From contig QZDW01000014.1 in assembly GCA_009917545.1 (NCBI GenBank), positions 1 through 64,000 of the forward strand: a DNA stretch of 64,000 bases. Direction: 5' to 3'. Source of the DNA: a bacterium 1XD42-76 (lineage in GTDB: Bacteria; Bacillota; Clostridia; Lachnospirales; Lachnospiraceae). The notes under the pieces are model-generated. The model was not told the origin of the DNA. It ran no database searches and saw only the letters and a program-made list of their open reading frames with translations. Below, in pieces: positions 18,369-25,909 of this stretch; position 1 is the stretch's first letter, and every line of letters starts with the position of its first letter. Made by a program: the position numbers and the translations under genes.

Positions 18369-19751
18369 TTAGTTGTTGTTCGTATTTATTGCGGCAGTTT
18401 GTTTCTGCATTTCATTCAGTTTTTTGTGGAGCGGTATCGCCATGAATACCGTTATGACTGCGGAAAGCACATCGGCAATCGGCTGGGCGTACATAATTCC
18501 ATTTAGTCCCCAGACAATCGGAAGGAGCAGGATAACGGGGATAAAGCAAATCCCTTGTCTGCAAGCTCCGAGGATAAATCCCTCTCTGCCCTTTCCCAAA
18601 GCAAGGAACAGGGAAGAATACACCGTATAAAATCCAAAGAGCATAATGGAAATGCCGTTTGCCCTCAAAGACGCTGCCCCGATGCGAATCATCTCGGCAT
18701 CGCCCTTTGTGAATTGAGAGACGATAGCCGTAGGAAACAGAGCCAGTATCACACCGAAAATCACACAGAAAGCCGTAGACCATAGGATGGAAGTCTTGAT
18801 TGCTTCACGCAGACGGTCAAACTTCTTCGCCCCGTAACTGTACCCTGCAATGGGCTGAAAGCCTTTGATGAACCCGAATACGGACAAGCTGCCCATTGAA
18901 ATAAGGCGGGTAACAACGCCCATGCCTGCAATGGCAGAGTCCCCGTAATCGCCAGCGGCATTGTTGATTAAGGAAATGGACACACTCGTTAAAATCTGGA
19001 ATACCAATGTCGGGATGCCGATTTTGAAAATCTCAGACAAGGTTTCTTTTGTATATGTGCAGTCCTTAACCCGGAAATGGAATACACTTTTTTTCCGCAG
19101 GATGTAGGTTAGATATACGCAGGTTGAAACGACTTGTGAGATTGCGGTTGCTATCGCTGCTCCTGCTACCCCTAAGTCAAACACATAGATAAACAGTGGA
19201 TCTAAGGCAATATTAAGCACTGCACCCGTGAGTAAGGCGCACATGGTTGTTTTGGCAGCACCTTCACTTGTTACAATGTTATTCATCGTGACGTTGAATA
19301 CATTAAAAATACAGGAAACAATGTAGATACTTGCGTATGTGGAGGCAAAGGGGAGGATACTGTCTGTTGCGCCTAAGAGCTTCAGTATGGGATGCAGGAA
19401 CACCATAGAAAACAGAATAATAACTGCTCCCACGGATACGCTGCTGTATAAAGCGGTACTTGCCACTTTATTCGCATTTTCCTTATCCCCACGACCTAAT
19501 AATCGGGAAATATAAGAAGCAGCACCGTTTCCGAATAGCAGGCCAAGACCGACAACGACCTGTCCGAGTGGATAGACCACGGAGATTGCCCCCATCTGGC
19601 TCTCTCCTAATCCGCCGACGAAATATGCGTCAACAAGATTGTAGAAAGCATTTACCAACATACCTATCATTGTTGGAATACCCATTGATAAAAGTGCTTT
19701 TGGTATGGATGCACTGCCGAGCAGCTCCATTTTTTTACTTTGACTGTTCAT
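18369..19751 (-). CDS. MATE family efflux transporter
   Basis: The protein has 460 residues with twelve hydrophobic spans in two similar halves. The start region includes IPTMIGMLVNAFYNLVDAYFVG and a later GFQPIAGYSYGA motif, both typical of MATE pumps. These export cationic drugs using Na+ or H+. It is divergent from PadR copy 3, and two 15-base palindromes lie in the promoter gap. A PadR-controlled drug exporter is therefore likely. It is element cargo. Confidence 0.9.
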   Translation of the reverse strand: MNSQSKKMELLGSASIPKALLSMGIPTMIGMLVNAFYNLVDAYFVGGLGESQMGAISVVYPLGQVVVGLGLLFGNGAASYISRLLGRGDKENANKVASTALYSSVSVGAVIILFSMVFLHPILKLLGATDSILPFASTYASIYIVSCIFNVFNVTMNNIVTSEGAAKTTMCALLTGAVLNIALDPLFIYVFDLGVAGAAIATAISQVVSTCVYLTYILRKKSVFHFRVKDCTYTKETLSEIFKIGIPTLVFQILTSVSISLINNAAGDYGDSAIAGMGVVTRLISMGSLSVFGFIKGFQPIAGYSYGAKKFDRLREAIKTSILWSTAFCVIFGVILALFPTAIVSQFTKGDAEMIRIGAASLRANGISIMLFGFYTVYSSLFLALGKGREGFILGACRQGICFIPVILLLPIVWGLNGIMYAQPIADVLSAVITVFMAIPLHKKLNEMQKQTAAINTNNN

Positions 19752-19791
19752 TGTGAACTCCTTTCTCTTGACAAATGGTATTATTTATACT

Positions 19792-19844
19792 ACTATAAAA
19801 TATAGTGATTGCGTTGCGGAAATTATAATACTATAATTTATAGT
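19792..19844. promoter_or_regulatory. Paired palindromes between MATE and PadR copy 3
   Basis: ACTATAAAATATAGT (19,792-19,806) and ACTATAATTTATAGT (19,830-19,844) are near-identical 15-base palindromes 38 bases apart, in the gap between the divergent MATE and PadR genes. They are good candidates for PadR operators controlling both promoters. Confidence 0.6.
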
Positions 19845-19874
19845 AATTGTCAATAGAAAAAGGAGGGATTTTAA

Positions 19875-20402
19875 ATGGCTACCATTGACTTGATTGTACT
19901 GGGAATGTTGAAGCGGGAATCAATGAGTGCATACGATATCCAGAAACTGGTGGAATACCGCAACATCTCAAAATGGGTAAAAATCAGCACACCATCTATA
20001 TACAAAAAGGTGATCCAATTGGAAGAAAAGGGGCTTATCACAAGCCGCACGGAGAAAGAGGGAAAAATGCCCGAAAAGGCGGTATATTCTTTGACGGATG
20101 CAGGAAATGAGGAATTTGAAAAGTTGATGATTGAAATATCCTGCAAACCAATCAATATATTTTTGGATTTTAATGCTGTTATCGTAAACTTAGAAAGTAT
20201 GGCGAAGGAACAACAGAGGGAATGTCTGGATAACATTGAAAGCAATATCAATGTGTTGAAATCTTATCTTGAGGAGAATATTTCCATGAAAGAAAACGCT
20301 CCCGATATTCCTGCCACGGGTATGGCTGTTTTACATCAGCAGTTTTTGTTAGTACAAGCAATCGAAGAATGGATAGCAACACTAAAAAAGAAATTAGGAT
20401 AA
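19875..20402 (+). CDS. PadR family regulator (copy 3)
   Basis: The protein has 175 residues, closely related to copy 1 (both share SAYDIQK and a long C-terminal coiled helix). The winged helix spans about residues 1-85. GGAGGG lies upstream of the ATG. It is divergent from the MATE gene and likely represses it from the two palindromes in the gap. The KTR copy 3 gene follows 6 bases after its stop. Confidence 0.88.
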   Translation: MATIDLIVLGMLKRESMSAYDIQKLVEYRNISKWVKISTPSIYKKVIQLEEKGLITSRTEKEGKMPEKAVYSLTDAGNEEFEKLMIEISCKPINIFLDFNAVIVNLESMAKEQQRECLDNIESNINVLKSYLEENISMKENAPDIPATGMAVLHQQFLLVQAIEEWIATLKKKLG

Positions 20403-20408
20403 TTTGTT

Positions 20409-20606
20409 ATGGGTAAAGTAGAATGGATATTATGTCCTGTCTGCGGAAGTAAAACCCGTAACAAGGTTAGGGAGGATACTGTTCTGAAAAATTATCCTCT
20501 CTACTGCCCAAAATGCAGGCAGGAAACATTGATAGAAGCAAAGAATTTGCAAGTAACAGTCATCACAGAGCCAGACACATTAGATGCAGAGCCGATGAAC
20601 GTGTGA
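20409..20606 (+). CDS. Cys-rich KTR domain protein (copy 3)
   Basis: The protein has 65 residues with LCPVCGSKTR and YCPKCRQE cysteine pairs, REDTVL and LIEAKNL, and the EPDTLDAEP tail. It follows PadR copy 3 directly, as copy 1 follows a PadR operon. The stop codon lies inside the terminator. It is the copy nearest to the sigma-like gene, so it most likely represents the original Tn916-type orf6 position. Confidence 0.85.
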   Translation: MGKVEWILCPVCGSKTRNKVREDTVLKNYPLYCPKCRQETLIEAKNLQVTVITEPDTLDAEPMNV

Positions 20607-20635
20607 GAAATCACAGTTTGTCGGCTTTTCTTTTT
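20588..20635 (+). terminator. Terminator of KTR module 3
   Basis: GCAGAGCCGA pairs with TCGGCTTTT in a shortened version of the module 1 and 2 stems, followed by a T-rich tail (TTTTCTTTTT). Confidence 0.65.
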
Positions 20636-20640
20636 ATAAA

Positions 20641-21047
20641 GCCATAGGTAGATACGTCCACCAAATTAAAAAAAACGGCGATTTGGTGGGCGGTATTGCT
20701 ATGCCCGAAAGACTTAACAAACACTCTCCAAACCTGTTTCAAGTTTGGAGGGATTTTTATTGCCTGCAAATAGCAATTTCTATTTTCAAAAACGATATAA
20801 AGGGACGGATAACCCGTTAAAAAAATCCTTGTCAGTACAAGGGGGCTTTCTACCCCACAAGTAGAGGTCAAATTTCTACATAATAGAAATAAATTCTCCA
20901 TAGACCGTAAAGGTGTGACAGCCTTTGCGGTTTTTCTTTTGTCGTTTTTTGCCGGATTACGCCGCAGGGCGTTATTCATCATCGGTTGCCGCTCACCGCC
21001 TTCCAACCTGAATTTTCAACCAAAAAATTCAGATTGGAGGAAAGGAC
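20641..21047 (+). promoter_or_regulatory. Hairpin-rich leader before the sigma-like gene
   Basis: No gene is supported in these 400 bases. Three structures are seen. CTCCAAAC/GTTTGGAG (20,726-20,750) is followed by ATTTTTAT. A terminator ACCGTAAAGG/CCTTTGCGGT (20,904-20,931) has a T-rich tail. A long stem CCAACCTGAATTTT/AAAATTCAGATTGG (21,003-21,037) has a 3' arm that ends on the ribosome site of the next gene. Read-through and translation of the sigma-like gene may thus be regulated, as is known for the tet(M) to orf7 region of Tn916. Confidence 0.5.
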
Positions 21048-21524
21048 ATGGAGGGTAATCGCCCAAAAAGAAGAAAGGATAAGTACAATCCTTATACGAT
21101 ATTTGAGAAAGACGGACAATATTACGTTTCATTTAAAGATGGACAAGGTGCTTTATATCAACTTGAAATCAGCAAGGCGCTGTATGACACGTTTGATTCT
21201 TTTGAATTAAGCGATCTGGTGTATCTTAACGTGGTGGACAGGCATATCGAGCAGTCTGAGGTGTGGGAAAACACTTTGAATATGAGAGCGATGAAAAAGC
21301 CGGACAGCATGGAGGAAATCGTGTTCCGCAGGCTTCAGACAGAAAAGTTACATAAGGCAATCAACGAACTGCCGGAAAAACAGAAGAAGAGGCTGATACT
21401 GCATTATTTTCAGGAGTTGACCTATGTTGAAATCGCAGAGCGGGAGAAGTGTTCAATCAGAGCAGTAGAGTACAGTGTCCACGGGGCAATTCAAAGCCTG
21501 AAAAAGTTTTTTGAAAAAAATTAA
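21048..21524 (+). CDS. Sigma-70-like factor (Tn916 Orf7-like)
   Basis: The protein has 158 residues. The C-terminal part has a region 4-type helix-turn-helix (LPEKQKKRLILHYFQE, then LTYVEIAEREKCSIRAVEYS). The N-terminal half (GQYYVSFKDGQGALYQLEIS) is ICE-specific. It resembles Orf7-type regulators that switch on excision and transfer genes in Tn916. GGAGGAAAGG precedes the ATG and partly overlaps the 3' arm of the upstream hairpin. Confidence 0.8.
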   Translation: MEGNRPKRRKDKYNPYTIFEKDGQYYVSFKDGQGALYQLEISKALYDTFDSFELSDLVYLNVVDRHIEQSEVWENTLNMRAMKKPDSMEEIVFRRLQTEKLHKAINELPEKQKKRLILHYFQELTYVEIAEREKCSIRAVEYSVHGAIQSLKKFFEKN

Positions 21525-21558
21525 AAAAGGACTTTCGGGTTTTGCCTGATAAGTGAGG

Positions 21559-21597
21559 AAACAGGTGAGGGAGATAAAAATTCCTTCACCTGTTTTC
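21559..21597 (+). terminator. Terminator after the sigma-like gene
   Basis: AACAGGTGA and TCACCTGTT pair around a loop holding GGGAGATAAAAATTCC, followed by TTTCTG. It lies 35 bases after the stop of the sigma-like gene. Confidence 0.7.
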
Positions 21598-22258
21598 TGC
21601 ATTTATGTGGTGAATGGGTTTGCACCGTGAAAATTTCATACCCATTCATCAAATACATTCCTGTTGTTATCGTGATGAGCGTAAGCCACGTTAGCAGGTA
21701 CGCCATGAGCTGGATGGAGATAAAGGCAACGAAATCGCACAGACAGAAAGACAATGGTTTGCGGCTGTCTTATCCCCGTTTAAGGAGCGGAAAATACCGG
21801 GCTATAACTATCAGTTTGTTACTGATAAGGCGATAACAGGCAGCAGGGACAATGATACTCCCGTCCAGTCACAGGTCGAGCGTAAATACCCATCAGGTAT
21901 AAAAACGCCGCAACCAATGAGGGCGGCTCCGGGCGATCCCCGGAGGGGTGCTATTCCCGTGGAGCTGGCCAGCAGCCAGTCGTTTGGTGACTTCCCTATA
22001 TTTGCCGTAAAAGCGGTAATTTATAAGCCGGGGTGTCGAGGACAAATAGGCTTATCAGGCTAAAAGTGGTAGCCGGACACAAAACATGAAAATATTCTGA
22101 AGAATAATCAAAAAGCCATGCTTTTGTGTTCGGCTGATACATACCTGAAATGCAGTTTTTTCGGCAGGTAAGATGTATTCTGCAAATTTATATTTTCCGC
22201 CATGAAAGAAAAAGCAGACTGGATTCAGGAAGTAAAGATTATGGAGGACATTTTTATT
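21598..22258 (+). other. Gene-poor stretch with hairpins and an unidentified open frame
   Basis: No recognised gene is seen here. A frame from 21,695 to the TAA at 22,061 is open for 122 codons without an early start codon and contains ERQWFAAVLSPFKE, so it may be a gene relic. TGAATGGGT/ACCCATTCA forms a stem at about 21,612-21,648. Two long stems precede the MazF-like gene. The first is AGCCGGACACAAAA/TTTTGTGTTCGGCT (22,071-22,135). The second is ATACATACCTG with CAGGT..ATGTAT (22,137-22,178). Confidence 0.4.
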
Positions 22259-22798
22259 ATGGAAGAAAGAAAAATCAGACGAGGGGATATTTACCATGCA
22301 GACTTAAATCCCGTTTTCGGAAGTGAGCAGGGCGGATACCGTCCGGTATTAGTGATTCAGAATAACAGAGGGAATCAATACAGCCCAACCGTAATTGTGG
22401 CGGCAATTACAAGCAGGCCAAAGTCAAAAATGCCCACGCATGTCCCGGTTCCGGCAGATATGCAAGGTCTGGAAAAAGATTCTGTTGTGTTGTTAGAGCA
22501 AGTCCGAACACTGGATAAAAAGAGACTGGGGGATTATATCGGGACGCTGGACAGGCAGCAGATGTTGAAGGTTGATAAAGCGTTATGCTCCAGCACCGGG
22601 ATGAGAAAACGGGATAAACCGATTTTAATGTGTTTATGTCCCATATGTGCAAAACCCTTTTATGATTCCAAAGAGCATTTTATCCAGAGGGCAGATAAAA
22701 ATCAAAATTTAAAGGATACCTGTATGTTTTGCAACAGCAGGCAGGGATACGATTATTTAATAAGGAAAAGGTATTGCAGTGAGAACAAGGATAATTGA
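22259..22798 (+). CDS. MazF/PemK-like toxin with C-terminal zinc-ribbon-like tail
   Basis: The protein has 179 residues from the ATG at 22,259 (GGAGG 11 bases upstream; earlier in-frame ATGs at 22,202 and 22,241 are possible). Residues 1-120 are MazF-like: [23 protein letters not shown] and [10 protein letters not shown]. The last 55 residues carry two CxxC pairs (CPIC and CMFC), a likely zinc-binding ribbon not present in standard MazF. MazF enzymes cut RNA. No antitoxin gene is adjacent, so it could be a solitary or repurposed nuclease. Confidence 0.75.
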   Translation: MEERKIRRGDIYHADLNPVFGSEQGGYRPVLVIQNNRGNQYSPTVIVAAITSRPKSKMPTHVPVPADMQGLEKDSVVLLEQVRTLDKKRLGDYIGTLDRQQMLKVDKALCSSTGMRKRDKPILMCLCPICAKPFYDSKEHFIQRADKNQNLKDTCMFCNSRQGYDYLIRKRYCSENKDN

Positions 22799-22911
22799 AA
22801 AGTCAAGGATGCGATTTGAAAATTCGCACATTAGACGGGAAGGGATTGTGAAGCTATGATAATAGCAAGCAGTCCCTTCCCGTGTTTCGGGAGGTGACTG
22901 ATATAGATACC

Positions 22912-23100
22912 ATGAATTTGCAAAAACAGGTTTATGACGCTGATGACATTCAAAAGCTATTGGGTATTGGTAGAAGCAAGGCATACGCATTTCTGGATGA
23001 AGCCTATGAGAGTCAGAAACCGTTCAGGGTGATAAAAATAGGAAAGCTGTACCGGGTTCCCAAAGAGGGATTTGATCAATGGTTAAATGGAGCAAGCTAA
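22912..23100 (+). CDS. Excisionase-like helix-turn-helix protein
   Basis: The protein has 62 residues from the ATG at 22,912; an earlier in-frame GTG at 22,882 is possible and the start is not decided by a clear ribosome site. YDADDIQKLLGIGRSKAYAF and the basic RVPKEGFDQWL are the winged HTH_17 pattern of excisionases. It precedes the two recombinases by 19 bases, the standard place for Xis, which favours excision by bending the attachment DNA. Confidence 0.8.
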   Translation: MNLQKQVYDADDIQKLLGIGRSKAYAFLDEAYESQKPFRVIKIGKLYRVPKEGFDQWLNGAS

Positions 23101-23119
23101 ATGTGCGGAGGTGATAGGA

Positions 23120-24313
23120 ATGGGAAAGAAAACACAGGAAAAGAGTGTTGCTTTTTTTGAACGAAATTCATGGTATCACCGGACAAAGGCACTGCAAGAC
23201 AACGGCATTGTTAAATATGGAAAGAAAGGCGGGTTTTCCAGTCAGGCAGAGGCGGAGGCCAGTTATCGGAAATGCGAGGAAGAATTTAATGCGCTGTTGC
23301 GGAAACAGCAGCTTTCCAGCAAATCCAATAAAGATGTTCTCTTTAAAGATTATCTTATCTACTGGTTTGAAGAAGTGTTTTCAAAAAGAATCGAGACGAC
23401 AACAAGAATGGTTGGGGCATACGCCTTATATGACTTGATTATCCCGAACATTGATTATGATATAAAGATGAGGTTTGTCAGCGTGGAATACCTGGACGGA
23501 CTTCTGGAGAGGACGTCAAAGGCTTGTGTTTCGGCAGGAAACAAAGGACGGGAAATTTTGAATCTTGCCATGAAAGAGGCAGTTATAGAGGGCTATATCA
23601 ATGTGAATCCTGTGCCGGAAACAAAGCCGTATAAGCGAAAGAAACCCAATATCGTGATTCTCAGCAGGGAGAAAATAAAAATACTCCTTCAGGCGGCTTC
23701 AAAGGATAACTGGTATCTGGAAATTCTGTTGGGACTGTTTTGCGGACTGCGGAAAGGTGAAATCTATGGCCTGAAATTTTCCGACTTTGATTTAGAACAC
23801 CGTAGTGTGAAAATCAGCAGGCAGATTGTTGCAAACCCCATCATAAAAGAGGGCAGCAGGATTGAAGAAAATATTTCAATCGAACGTGATCCCAAAACGC
23901 CCAACAGTTTCCGAGTATTGCGTGTGCCAGAGGTCATTATTACGGAGTTGGAGAAAAGAAAATGTCAGATAGATATGTATAAAGAGAAGATGCAGGAGGC
24001 TTTTATTGATAACGATTATATCAGTTGTCAGGCAAATGGAAAGGTACATAGCCTGTCCGCTATGAACAATGCTTTGACAAAGCTGTGTGTGCGGAATGGG
24101 CTTCCTGCTGTAACCGTGCATGGACTCCGCCATATGTTTGCGACAATTTTGGTGGAGCAGGGTGTTCCGCTTGCGAAAATATCAGGGTTATTGGGACATA
24201 GTTCTGTCAATACAACCTTTGAATATTATTGCGACGTCATGGATGAGAAAGAAAAGATTATTGCCTTTATGAATGACGCTTTTATTTCTGAAGGCAGGGA
24301 AGGGACAGGATAA
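23120..24313 (+). CDS. Tyrosine recombinase 1 (ICE integrase)
   Basis: The protein has 397 residues; the ATG at 23,120 follows GGAGGTGATAGGA. An N-terminal arm-binding and core-binding part covers about 1-180. The catalytic domain has Arg211 (GLRKGE), HGLRH near residue 334, the GHSS motif, and a candidate Tyr near 368 (FEYYCDVMD). It ends two bases before the second recombinase, so the pair is one operon. Confidence 0.88.
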   Translation: MGKKTQEKSVAFFERNSWYHRTKALQDNGIVKYGKKGGFSSQAEAEASYRKCEEEFNALLRKQQLSSKSNKDVLFKDYLIYWFEEVFSKRIETTTRMVGAYALYDLIIPNIDYDIKMRFVSVEYLDGLLERTSKACVSAGNKGREILNLAMKEAVIEGYINVNPVPETKPYKRKKPNIVILSREKIKILLQAASKDNWYLEILLGLFCGLRKGEIYGLKFSDFDLEHRSVKISRQIVANPIIKEGSRIEENISIERDPKTPNSFRVLRVPEVIITELEKRKCQIDMYKEKMQEAFIDNDYISCQANGKVHSLSAMNNALTKLCVRNGLPAVTVHGLRHMFATILVEQGVPLAKISGLLGHSSVNTTFEYYCDVMDEKEKIIAFMNDAFISEGREGTG

Positions 24314-24314
24314 C

Positions 24315-25598
24315 ATGGAATTTGATTTGAAATTACAGCAGTTTGTGGACTGGAAGGTTTATAACGTTACGCCGATTAAGAATAAGTTTGGCTATCGTGT
24401 GGTGCTTATTTATGCGGACGGGACAAAAATATCGCAGCAGAAATCTGGATTTGCGACAAAGAAAGCGGCGAACACGGACAGGGACAAGACGCTGGGCGAA
24501 TTATATTCAGGCACATATGTGGTATATACCAGCGTAAAAGTGAAAGACTTTATGCTGTTCTGGCTTGAAAAAGAAATGCGCCCACGCATTACAAGCGGCT
24601 CCTATGAAACCTATTCCAATATCGTGAATAACCATGTGATTCCGGCGATGGGCAACATCAGAATGACAGAAATCAAACGGAGCCATATCCAGAGCCTTTA
24701 TTATGAAGAAGCGGCAGTTTCAATTTCTATTGCAAGGCTGGTAAAAACGGTGATGAATACGTCCATGCAGTATGCTGTGAATAAGAAAATCATTTCCATA
24801 AATCCGACGATTGATGTGGCACTGCCAAAGCAGGTAGAAAAGAAAGCCTATCACACCCGGAACATTGATACACAAAAGACGTTGAATATGGAGCAGGTTT
24901 TAACGCTCATCGAAGCGAGCAGGGAAACGCCAATCCATATGCAGGTATTATTTGCAGTGCTGTTGGGATTGAGGCGGTGTGAAATCAATGGGGTAAAATA
25001 TTCGGATGTAGATTATATCAACCGGACATTGAAAGTGCAGCGGCAGTTAGGTAAGAAACCAAACACGACTGCCGGGGACTTCCCGGCTAAGACGTTTACA
25101 AAACAGGAAATTGGGTTGAAAACGCCGTCCAGCTACCGAACCATCCCCATACCGGATTATGTATTTGAAGCAATTCTGGAAGAGAGAAAAGTGTATGAGA
25201 AGAACCGCAGAAGGCGGTCAGGCATATTTCAGGATTTGGATTATATCTGCTGTTCCACTTATGGGCGTCCGAGAAGCAAGGATTTTCACTGGAGGCATTA
25301 TAAGAAGCTGCTGGAGGACAATGGACTGCCCGATATAAGGTGGCATGATTTGCGAAGCACTTTCTGTACCATTTTATTAAAGAACAATTTCAATCCTAAA
25401 GCGGTATCACAGCTAATGGGACATGCGAAAGAAATCATCACCATAGATGTTTATGGAGATACAGCCGAAATCATCGAGGACTGCTTAGACGATCTCCAGC
25501 CGTTTATTGATGAAGTAATCCCAAAAGAGGAAAGTGAAAGCGGTACAGATTTTTCAGAAGATAATTATATAGAACAAATCAGTGAATTTCTTGCATGA
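24315..25598 (+). CDS. Tyrosine recombinase 2 (ICE integrase)
   Basis: The protein has 427 residues from the ATG at 24,315. Catalytic residues are Arg220 (GLRRCE), His344 and Arg347 (WHDLRS), His370 (GHAKE) and Tyr380 (DVYGDT), so the site is complete. The N-terminal 170 residues are the arm- and core-binding parts. It differs from recombinase 1 and is not a duplicate by eye. A strong terminator follows. Which enzyme joins the element to the chromosome cannot be told from sequence. Confidence 0.88.
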   Translation: MEFDLKLQQFVDWKVYNVTPIKNKFGYRVVLIYADGTKISQQKSGFATKKAANTDRDKTLGELYSGTYVVYTSVKVKDFMLFWLEKEMRPRITSGSYETYSNIVNNHVIPAMGNIRMTEIKRSHIQSLYYEEAAVSISIARLVKTVMNTSMQYAVNKKIISINPTIDVALPKQVEKKAYHTRNIDTQKTLNMEQVLTLIEASRETPIHMQVLFAVLLGLRRCEINGVKYSDVDYINRTLKVQRQLGKKPNTTAGDFPAKTFTKQEIGLKTPSSYRTIPIPDYVFEAILEERKVYEKNRRRRSGIFQDLDYICCSTYGRPRSKDFHWRHYKKLLEDNGLPDIRWHDLRSTFCTILLKNNFNPKAVSQLMGHAKEIITIDVYGDTAEIIEDCLDDLQPFIDEVIPKEESESGTDFSEDNYIEQISEFLA

Positions 25599-25628
25599 AA
25601 CTAAGATACTGGCATAACTGAATGATAT

Positions 25629-25675
25629 AAAAAAGTACAGAACAAAAGTTCGATTTTGGTCTGTACTTTTTTTGA
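25629..25675 (+). terminator. Terminator after recombinase 2
   Basis: AAAAAGTACAGA pairs with TCTGTACTTTTTTT around a 20-base insert, giving a strong stem with a T run. It closes the ICE recombination operon. Confidence 0.85.
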
Positions 25676-25690
25676 CTTATGTGTTATAAT
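25640..25690 (+). promoter_or_regulatory. LexA-like box and promoter upstream of uvrB
   Basis: GAACAAAAGTTC (25,640-25,651) fits the Firmicute LexA core GAAC-N4-GTTC. An extended -10 TGTTATAAT (25,682-25,690) lies downstream, and a weak TGTACT -35 is at 17-base spacing. The box overlaps the terminator hairpin, so it could be chance. uvrB is a known SOS gene in other Firmicutes, which supports a real site. Confidence 0.45.
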
Positions 25691-25779
25691 GAAAAACCAA
25701 ATGACTGGATAATACTATCTGTACTGGCTGGTGTTATTCAGTGTTGTTTCGTTTCAAAAATACGGTTTTGTGACCTGCA

Positions 25780-25875
25780 TTCGTGTAATTGCTATTTTAA
25801 CGCTTATTCGCCAGCTTTGCAAGCCCATTTTACACGAATCGAAAATCAAATTACACGAATTTCGGGCGAATAGGC
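25780..25875. other. Nested inverted and direct repeats at the ICE/uvrB junction
   Basis: TTCGTGTAATT (25,780) is inverted as AATTACACGAA (25,849). TTACACGAAT recurs at 25,830 and 25,851, 21 bases apart. GCTTATTCGCC (25,802) is inverted as GGCGAATAGGC (25,865). Such a layout fits recombinase binding sites or an attachment site next to the integrase genes. No core sequence was found at the left end to confirm this. Confidence 0.4.
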
Positions 25876-25909
25876 AAACTTTTTTCGGTCACAAATTGGA
25901 GGTTTTCAT

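Larger units (their letters stand above)
1..25900 (+). mobile_element. Right-hand part of an integrative conjugative element (Tn1549/Tn916-like)
   Basis: The stretch holds a type IV secretion set (VirD4-, VirB6-, PrgI-, VirB4- and VirB1-like), a cargo zone and a recombination end with an excisionase-like gene and two tyrosine recombinases. Gene order resembles Tn1549-type transfer modules. The Cys-rich KTR, XRE and sigma-like genes resemble the regulatory end of Tn916. No relaxase or oriT was seen, so the left part is missing or lies outside the window. The right boundary is inferred to lie between the second recombinase (stop at 25,598) and uvrB (25,910). I could not identify the attachment core. 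Several element genes are frameshifted, so this copy may be immobile. Confidence 0.85.

Noticed and set aside
20611-21006. A 131-residue minus-strand protein
   Set aside because: It is antisense to terminators and hairpins, has no ribosome site and no protein-like pattern.
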